From contig CAMOIK010000067.1 in the NCBI GenBank assembly GCA_946615875.1, forward strand, positions 1 through 10,727: a DNA stretch of 10,727 nucleotides, in the 5' to 3' direction. This document shows positions 5,794 to 10,727 of this stretch, piece by piece. A program made the position numbers and the translations under genes. Source of the stretch: an uncultured Verrucomicrobiota bacterium (GTDB lineage: Bacteria > Verrucomicrobiota > Kiritimatiellia > RFP12 > UBA1067). How positions within the stretch are numbered: the first letter of the stretch is position 1; each line of letters starts with the position of its first letter. The notes under the pieces were generated by a model. It saw nothing but the letters and a program-made list of their open reading frames with translations, had not been told where the DNA came from and made no database searches.

Positions 5794-8462
5794 GGCTGCA
5801 TTGCCTCCTCGTCGTTTGCTGCTTCGCTTGTTTCCTCTGCCGGCGTATCCGGCGCGCCGTCGTCAGGCGGCGGCTCGGATATGGCGGCTGGGGCGCCGCC
5901 GTTCATTATTGACATCAGCTGGTTCTGGTCGAGGAGGATGGTGCGCGGCCCGGCGCCGGACTGCGGGGCGATCACGCCGTTCTCCTCGAGCTTGTCGCAG
6001 ATCTTCGCGGCGTGGTTGTAGCCGATGCCCAGCTTGCGCTGGAAGTGCGACACCGACGCGCGGTTCGTGTTGATGATGACCTCTATGGCCCGTTTATAGA
6101 GGTCGGAAGTCTCTGCGGCCTTCACCGCCTCGCGGGCAGGGGCGCCGCCGGCTTCCTCCTGCGGCTGGTTGTCGGGGTCGTCCTCGTTGGACGCGAACGG
6201 GTCGTCTATCGCGGCCTCCTTGACGCGTCCGAGCTTCGTTGCGAACTTCTCGTCGAACTGCGTGTCGGCGTGCTCCTCTATGAACTGCGTGATGTTGCCG
6301 ATCTCCTCGTCGGAAATCCATGCGCCCTGCGCGCGGATCAGCAGCCCGTCCTTGCCCTTGAAGAGCATGTCGCCCCGGCCTATGAGGTTTTCGGCACCGG
6401 CCTCGTCGAGGATGGTGCGCGAGTCGATCGCCTGCGCGGTCTTGAATGCGACGCGTCCTGGTATGTTGGCCTTGATGGTGCCGGTGATGACTTTCGCGTC
6501 CGGGCGCTGCGTGGCGAGGATGAGGTGGATGCCGGCGGCGCGCGCCTTGGCGGTGAGGCGCGAGATGTCCGGCGTGACCTCCTTGGCCGAGGTGCTCATG
6601 AGGTCGGCCACCTCGTCGATGATGACGATGATGTATGGGATGGTCTTGGGGATGTCCGAAGCGCCCTGGTCCGCGTTCCCGAACATGTCTGGCTGTGTGA
6701 CGGTCTTGCGGTGGTTGAAGTCGTAGATGTTCTTGACACGCGCGCGGGTGAAGAGCTTGAGCCTCTTTTCCATCTCGGCGACGGCCCAGTGCAGCGCGAA
6801 CACGACTTTCCGGTTGTCGGTGATGACCGGCACTAGCAGATGCGGGATGGTCGAGTACCAGGCGAACTCCACCGACTTGGGATCGACCATTATGAACTTG
6901 AGCTGCTCCGGGGTCTTCGTCATGAGCAGGCCGTTGATCAGCGCGTTGAGGCATACCGACTTGCCCTGTCCCGTGGCGCCGGCCACTAGCATGTGCGGCA
7001 TGGTGGCGAGGTCCGCGATGAGTTCCTTCCCTGCGGCGTCCTTGCCGAACAGGAGAGGCAGCTCGGCCTTCGACTCGCGCCAGGCCTTGGACTCGAAGAT
7101 TTCGCGGAACGATATGCCCACAGGCTTGCGGTTCGGCACCTCGATGCCCACGCGGTCCTCGCCTGGTATCGGCGCCTCGATGCGCAGACTCCTCGCGTGC
7201 ATCGCGCCCATGAGGTTGGCGGAGATGTTGGTCACCACCGAATACCTCGTGCCGGGCGCCAGCTCCACCGCATACTTGGTCACGACCGGGCCGCGCACAG
7301 TGTAGCTGAGCGTCGCCTCGATGCCGAAGAGCTTGAGCGTGTCGATGAGGCGGCGGCTCGTTTCGTCCACGTCGCCGTGGTCGGCGACGACGTTCTTCGG
7401 AAGCGGCTTTAGCAGATCGACGCCCGGGATCATGTACGGCCCCTTGTCCTGGTGCGGCGGCTCTTCTGGCGCGGCCGGCGGCTCGTTCGCCGCCGTTTGT
7501 GCTGTCGGCGGCGGTTCGGGGAGGTTCGCGGCGCGGATGGCTCCCGCGTCCGCGGCGGTTGTCTGCGGCTGCGTGGCGGCGGACTGCTCGGCTTCCATGC
7601 GCCGCTTCTCCGCCTTGTACTTCTCGACGAGCGCCTGGCGCTCCGCGAACATCGCCTCCTTGGCCTGCCTGATTTTCTCGCGCTCCGCCTCGCGGGCGGC
7701 GCGTTCGGCCTCCTTGGCGGCCGCCTTCGCCGCCTTGGCCTCGTCCTTCTCGCGGCGGATGCGCGCGCGTTCCGCCTCCTTTTCGGCCCTAGCGGCTTCG
7801 CGGGCGGCGAGTGCGGCGCGGTAGGCTTCCTGCTCCTCGCGGGTGGCGTCGGCGCGCGGCGGCGTCGGCGCGGAGGAGTTGAGCATCCAGCGCAGCAGCG
7901 CCCTGAAGAACGCCTTGAGGTTGCGCCCGCCAACGGCGGCGCAGAGCGAGACGGCCAGCACGATGAGCATGAGCACCGTGGAGCCGAAGTCGGAAAGCAG
8001 CGGCGAGAGGAAGCGCGTCATCGCCAGGTAGCCGATCGCGCCCCCGGCGTCCGCGAAGTTGTGGCGGTGCATCAGCGCGTCCACGCCCGCCGCCTTGCCC
8101 TGCAAGGTCTGCATGATGCAGGCGGAGGCGACCACGAACACGGCGAACCACAGTTCGCGCCGCCCCGGCCGCATCCTCCTGCCCGCCACCAGGCACAGAC
8201 CCCATATCACGCAAGCGACCGGCAGGGTCCACACCGCCAGCCCCAGCAGCTGATAGCCGTAGTACGCGAAGTGGTCGCCGAGCGCGCCTATCCAGTTGCT
8301 GCTTTCCTCCGTGGGGATGTTCAGCTGCGGCATCGCCCGCCAGTCGTAGCTGAGCAGCGCGACGAGCGGGAAGAGCGCCAGCGGGAAGAACAGCCATCCC
8401 GCGAAATGCCCGCCCAGTCCCTTGGGCCTGTCCTCGTCTCGTTCTCTGTCTCTTTCCGTCAT
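5790..8462 (-). CDS. ftsK: DNA translocase FtsK
   Basis: The 890-aa septal DNA pump clears and aligns chromosome termini during division. Four hydrophobic segments (about 20-38, 70-93, 103-120 and 160-178) form the N-terminal membrane domain. Residues 205-293 are an E/A/K/R-rich charged helix, probably coiled coil, and 294-340 are a Pro/Ala linker. The motor starts near 344 (MIPGVDLL). Walker A is GATGQGKS at 495-502, Walker B IIVIIDEVAD at 611-620, and a conserved ATQRPDAKVITG lies at 650-661. A C-terminal winged-helix gamma domain (about 785-845, DLYKRAIEVI to TILLD) suggests reading of polar DNA motifs and contact with XerCD. Length is within the family's range. The start is the ATG at 8462 with a weak GAAAGAAG before it, 54 bp after the CdaR-like peptide. 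The stop overlaps the RodZ-like start. Confidence 0.97.
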   Translation of the reverse strand: MTERDRERDEDRPKGLGGHFAGWLFFPLALFPLVALLSYDWRAMPQLNIPTEESSNWIGALGDHFAYYGYQLLGLAVWTLPVACVIWGLCLVAGRRMRPGRRELWFAVFVVASACIMQTLQGKAAGVDALMHRHNFADAGGAIGYLAMTRFLSPLLSDFGSTVLMLIVLAVSLCAAVGGRNLKAFFRALLRWMLNSSAPTPPRADATREEQEAYRAALAAREAARAEKEAERARIRREKDEAKAAKAAAKEAERAAREAEREKIRQAKEAMFAERQALVEKYKAEKRRMEAEQSAATQPQTTAADAGAIRAANLPEPPPTAQTAANEPPAAPEEPPHQDKGPYMIPGVDLLKPLPKNVVADHGDVDETSRRLIDTLKLFGIEATLSYTVRGPVVTKYAVELAPGTRYSVVTNISANLMGAMHARSLRIEAPIPGEDRVGIEVPNRKPVGISFREIFESKAWRESKAELPLLFGKDAAGKELIADLATMPHMLVAGATGQGKSVCLNALINGLLMTKTPEQLKFIMVDPKSVEFAWYSTIPHLLVPVITDNRKVVFALHWAVAEMEKRLKLFTRARVKNIYDFNHRKTVTQPDMFGNADQGASDIPKTIPYIIVIIDEVADLMSTSAKEVTPDISRLTAKARAAGIHLILATQRPDAKVITGTIKANIPGRVAFKTAQAIDSRTILDEAGAENLIGRGDMLFKGKDGLLIRAQGAWISDEEIGNITQFIEEHADTQFDEKFATKLGRVKEAAIDDPFASNEDDPDNQPQEEAGGAPAREAVKAAETSDLYKRAIEVIINTNRASVSHFQRKLGIGYNHAAKICDKLEENGVIAPQSGAGPRTILLDQNQLMSIMNGGAPAAISEPPPDDGAPDTPAEETSEAANDEEAMQP

Positions 8463-8516
8463 CTTCTTTCAGTCCCTGGATCGTCCGCCGCGTCGTCGTC
8501 GTCGGCCCGTGGGCGG

Positions 8517-8702
8517 CTAGTCGCCGTCCACCTTTTCGAACTTGATGCGCTCGCTCGGCACCGTCGCCGGGTCGTCGGCGGGCTTCATCGCGTAGTATAT
8601 CATGACCGCGAGGATGAAAGCGAGGAGCTTCAGCCCCCAGTTGTCTGTGACGAAGCCGAGCGCGAAGCGCCAGAATCCCTTGCGTTCTTTTTCGGCCTTC
8701 AT
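8517..8702 (-). CDS. 61-aa membrane peptide resembling the CdaR/YbbR N-terminal anchor
   Basis: The 61-residue product has a basic start (KAEKERK), then one hydrophobic segment at about 23-39 in the context DNWGLKLLAFILAVMIYYAMKP, then a charged tail ending VDGD. The pattern of an amphipathic stretch followed by LKLLAFILAV closely resembles the opening of CdaR/YbbR proteins, the membrane regulators of CdaA usually encoded beside it. None of the YbbR repeat domains follow. After the TAG at 8517-8519 the frame continues only about 17 Arg/Gly-rich codons, so no simple downstream remnant is visible. Its ATG overlaps the cdaA stop (ATGA), and a strong Shine-Dalgarno supports translation. It may be a minimal CdaA partner, a truncated cdaR, or an unrelated one-pass peptide. 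Resemblance is by eye only. Confidence 0.7.
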   Translation of the reverse strand: MKAEKERKGFWRFALGFVTDNWGLKLLAFILAVMIYYAMKPADDPATVPSERIKFEKVDGD

Positions 8703-9547
8703 TGTCCTTCCTCCGTCTTCGGCGCGCGCACCAGCAGCTTCTGGAGCGGCACGAGGAGCTTGCCGACGAAGCCTTCCTCCTGCGACTGGCCCGGCATGGC
8801 GCGGATCACCCAGCGTATCAGCGACTCGCGCTGCTGCGGCGAATACTTGAACAGCCTGCCGTTGCGCGCGATGGAAATCTGCCCGCGCTCCTCCGAGACC
8901 ACCACCACCAGAGCGTCGGTCTCCTCCGAGAGGCCCACGGCGGCGCGGTGCCTCATTCCGCTGCCTATCAGGTCGGGGTTGTTGGATACGGGGAATATGC
9001 AGTGCGCGCTGGAGATCCTGCCGTCGCGCATCACCACGCCGCCGTCGTGCAGCGGCAGCGGCGGGGTGAAGATCGACTTGACTATCTCGGCCGTGAACAG
9101 CGCGTCGGTGGCGACGCCCGTCGCCTCGTAGGCGCGCAGCGATATGCCGCGCTCGAACGCGACCAGCGCGCCCATGCGGGCCTTCGCCAGTTCTACGAGG
9201 GTGTCTACGATCAGTTCCGGCGTGGCCGCGCCGTTCGCCTTGTGCTTGGGCTTTTCCAGATAGCCGAACGCGCCGACGGTCTGCAGGAAGCGGCGTATCT
9301 CCGGCTGGAAGATGACGACCGACGAGATCGCCAGGTAGATGAGGAGGAACTGTATGATGCGCGAGAGCACGTCGAAGTGGAACACCAGCGAGAATATGAC
9401 GGCGAGCGACGACAGCACCCCGATGCCGAGCAGCGCCTGCCCGAACCTCGAGCCTTTCGCGCCGCGCAGCACCGAATACACCGCGACATACAGGATCGCG
9501 ATCTGCACCGCGTCCGACACGGTCACGCTCTGCATCGCCTCGATCAT
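8699..9547 (-). CDS. cdaA: Diadenylate cyclase CdaA (c-di-AMP synthase)
   Basis: The 282-aa enzyme joins two ATP into cyclic di-AMP, a second messenger for potassium, osmotic and cell-wall homeostasis. Membrane segments lie at about 11-28, 36-55 and 62-80. The DAC domain spans roughly 105-235: AFERG at 130-134, LHDGG at 166-170, RHR at 199-201, then GLSEETDALVVVVSEERGQIS. Two positions differ from the common CdaA pattern: DGG replaces DGA, and Met198 sits where GTRHR enzymes have Thr. The start is the ATG at 9547. It overlaps the ftsH stop (ATGA), has GGGGA about 6 nt upstream, and gives MIEAMQSVTVSD, a normal CdaA N-terminus; the longer open frame upstream is an ftsH shadow. It is followed by the CdaR-like peptide, supporting a c-di-AMP module. 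Confidence 0.94.
   Translation of the reverse strand: MIEAMQSVTVSDAVQIAILYVAVYSVLRGAKGSRFGQALLGIGVLSSLAVIFSLVFHFDVLSRIIQFLLIYLAISSVVIFQPEIRRFLQTVGAFGYLEKPKHKANGAATPELIVDTLVELAKARMGALVAFERGISLRAYEATGVATDALFTAEIVKSIFTPPLPLHDGGVVMRDGRISSAHCIFPVSNNPDLIGSGMRHRAAVGLSEETDALVVVVSEERGQISIARNGRLFKYSPQQRESLIRWVIRAMPGQSQEEGFVGKLLVPLQKLLVRAPKTEEGQ
8706..8714 (-). promoter_or_regulatory. Strong Shine-Dalgarno for the CdaR-like peptide
   Basis: Minus-strand GGAGGAAGG lies inside the last codons of cdaA, with GGAGG placed 7 nt before the ATG at 8702. This is the best ribosome binding site in the window and is the main argument that the 61-aa ORF is a real, well-translated gene. Confidence 0.75.
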
Positions 9548-10727
9548 TCGCGTTCCCCGCCTCCGTCTGCTTCCGGACCGCGCTCTTCGGCCTCCGGCTT
9601 GCCGCCGTCGCCGCCCAGACCCAGGAGTTCTTCGATGTCCTTGCCGTCCATGGTTTCGCGCTCGATGAGGGCGTTGGCGAGCTTCTCGAGCCTTTCGCGG
9701 TTGTCGGAGATGATCTTCTCGGCCCGATCGTACGCCTCCCCGACGATGCGCGAGACCTCGGCGTCGATTTTCTGGCTGGTGGCCTCGCTGAACGCGGGAG
9801 GCAGCGCGGAGGCGCTCAGGCGGTTTTCTTCGATGAACGCCTGGAAGCCGAACTCGCCGCTCATGCCGTATTCGCAGACCATCTCGCGGGCGATCCCCGT
9901 GGCCTGGCGGATATCCATCGCCGCGCCGGTGGAGATGTCGCCGGTGAATATCTGCTCGGCGATCCTGCCTCCGCAGCAAATCGCCATCTCGTCCAGGAAG
10001 TAGCTCTTGGTGTGGTTGAGGACGTCCTTTTCCGGCAGGCTCATGGTCGCGCCGAGCGCGCGGCCGCGCGGGATGATCGTCACTTTGTGGAGTGGGTCGG
10101 CGTTCTTGCATAAGAGCTGCACCAGCGCGTGGCCGGCCTCGTGCCACGCCGTCGTCTCGCGTTCTTTCTGGGAATAGCCGGCGGATTTCCTCTCGCGCCC
10201 CCACAGCACCTTGTCGCGCGCCTCCTCCATGGTCGCCATATCGACGGCGTCAAGCTTCTTTCTGACCGCCATCAGCGCGGACTCGTTGAGGAGGTTGGCG
10301 AGGTCGGCGCCGGAGAAGCCCGGCGTGCCGCGCGCGATGCGCTTCAGGTCGGCGTCCGGGCCGAACTTGATTTTCTTGCCGTGGAGCGCGAGAATTTCCT
10401 CTCTTCCCTTGAGGGTGGGGAGGTCGATCACCACCTGGCGGTCGAAACGGCCTGGCCGCAGCAGCGCGGAGTCCAGCGTGTCGGGGCGGTTGGTCGCCGC
10501 GATCACGATCACTCCTTCGTTCGCGTCGAAGCCGTCCATCTCCACGAGCATCGTGTTCAGCGTCTGCTCGTAGGCGTGGCTGCCGCCGATCGCGCCGGCG
10601 CCGGAGCGCTTCATGCCGATAGAGTCGATTTCGTCGATGAAGACGATGCACGGCGCGCGCTTCTTCGCCTCCGCGAACATGTCGCGCATGCGGCTCGCGC
10701 CCACGCCGACGAACATCTCCTCGAAGT
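9544..10727 (-). CDS. ftsH: ATP-dependent zinc metalloprotease FtsH (5' end outside window)
   Basis: About 393 C-terminal residues are present; the N-terminal membrane segments and Walker A lie beyond the right edge. The visible part starts FEEMFVGVGASRMRDMF. Counting from that first Met, Walker B is IVFIDEID (24-31), the second region of homology is ATNRPDTLDSALLRPGRFDR (74-93), and the zinc site is HEAGH at 192-196 with D268 in TGAAMDIRQAT as the likely third ligand. FtsH is a hexameric inner-membrane protease that degrades misassembled membrane proteins and short-lived regulators. The C-terminal 25 residues are Gly/Glu-rich and probably disordered. The stop overlaps cdaA (ATGA), so proteolysis and c-di-AMP synthesis share an operon, a pairing also known elsewhere as ftsH-folP-cdaA or ftsH-folP-glmM neighbourhoods; folP is absent here. 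Confidence 0.97.
   Translation of the reverse strand, partial: FEEMFVGVGASRMRDMFAEAKKRAPCIVFIDEIDSIGMKRSGAGAIGGSHAYEQTLNTMLVEMDGFDANEGVIVIAATNRPDTLDSALLRPGRFDRQVVIDLPTLKGREEILALHGKKIKFGPDADLKRIARGTPGFSGADLANLLNESALMAVRKKLDAVDMATMEEARDKVLWGRERKSAGYSQKERETTAWHEAGHALVQLLCKNADPLHKVTIIPRGRALGATMSLPEKDVLNHTKSYFLDEMAICCGGRIAEQIFTGDISTGAAMDIRQATGIAREMVCEYGMSGEFGFQAFIEENRLSASALPPAFSEATSQKIDAEVSRIVGEAYDRAEKIISDNRERLEKLANALIERETMDGKDIEELLGLGGDGGKPEAEERGPEADGGGERE

Noticed and set aside
7452..9131. Long plus-strand open frame (559 codons) opposite ftsK and the CdaR-like peptide
   Set aside because: It is rich in Arg, Ala and Gly with no family motif. It lies wholly opposite well-supported genes and is the usual shadow frame of high-GC coding sequence.
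8702..10003. Plus-strand open frame (433 codons) opposite cdaA and ftsH
   Set aside because: It is antisense to cdaA and ftsH, which have complete catalytic motifs. The translation is low-complexity and basic.
9548..10204. N-terminal extension of the cdaA frame back to 10204
   Set aside because: The added residues are a frame-shifted reading of ftsH. The ATG at 9547, with an ATGA overlap and ribosome binding site, gives a normal CdaA length.

Overview
The window reads as ordinary chromosomal DNA from a high-GC bacterium with a Gram-negative envelope. It is densely packed with housekeeping genes, and I see no phage, IS element, CRISPR array, tRNA or rRNA gene. The FtsH, CdaA, FtsK and RodZ-like protein sequences, together with a small CPxC zinc-ribbon protein, suggest the PVC superphylum (Kiritimatiellota, Lentisphaerota or Verrucomicrobiota). 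That placement is an inference from protein style and was not tested by tree or search.

Layout, left to right. Positions 1-274 hold no confident gene. They contain a five-unit tandem array of a TATATA-cored 12-13 bp motif with a 22-23 bp period (81-182), then an extended -10 promoter (258-266). A rightward cluster follows: a nitroreductase-family lipoprotein (275-868), rlmN (879-1949) and rsmD (1946-2512). rlmN and rsmD overlap by ATGA and modify 23S and 16S rRNA respectively, so this is a ribosome-modification pair behind a flavoenzyme gene.

The rest of the window is transcribed leftward. Starting at the right edge, the order is ftsH (5' end outside the window), cdaA, a 61-aa membrane peptide resembling the N-terminal anchor of CdaR/YbbR, ftsK, and a RodZ-like HTH membrane protein. 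Three of these four junctions are 4-bp ATGA overlaps and the fourth is a 54-bp gap, so they form one envelope, cell-division and c-di-AMP operon. A separate promoter (-35 TTTACT, 17-bp spacer, -10 TATAAT) overlaps the end of the RodZ-like gene. It drives nagB (glucosamine-6-phosphate deaminase), an 84-aa zinc-ribbon protein and a membrane-anchored DNA/RNA non-specific endonuclease. A long GC-rich hairpin lies between nagB and the zinc-ribbon gene. The endonuclease converges on rsmD with only 3 bp between the stops.

Nothing here is clearly a new biological system. The points most worth a second look are the phased TATATA array, the near-leaderless promoter of the lipoprotein, the anchor-only CdaR-like peptide beside cdaA, the changed residues around the CdaA active-site motifs, and the coupled zinc-ribbon and membrane-nuclease pair.
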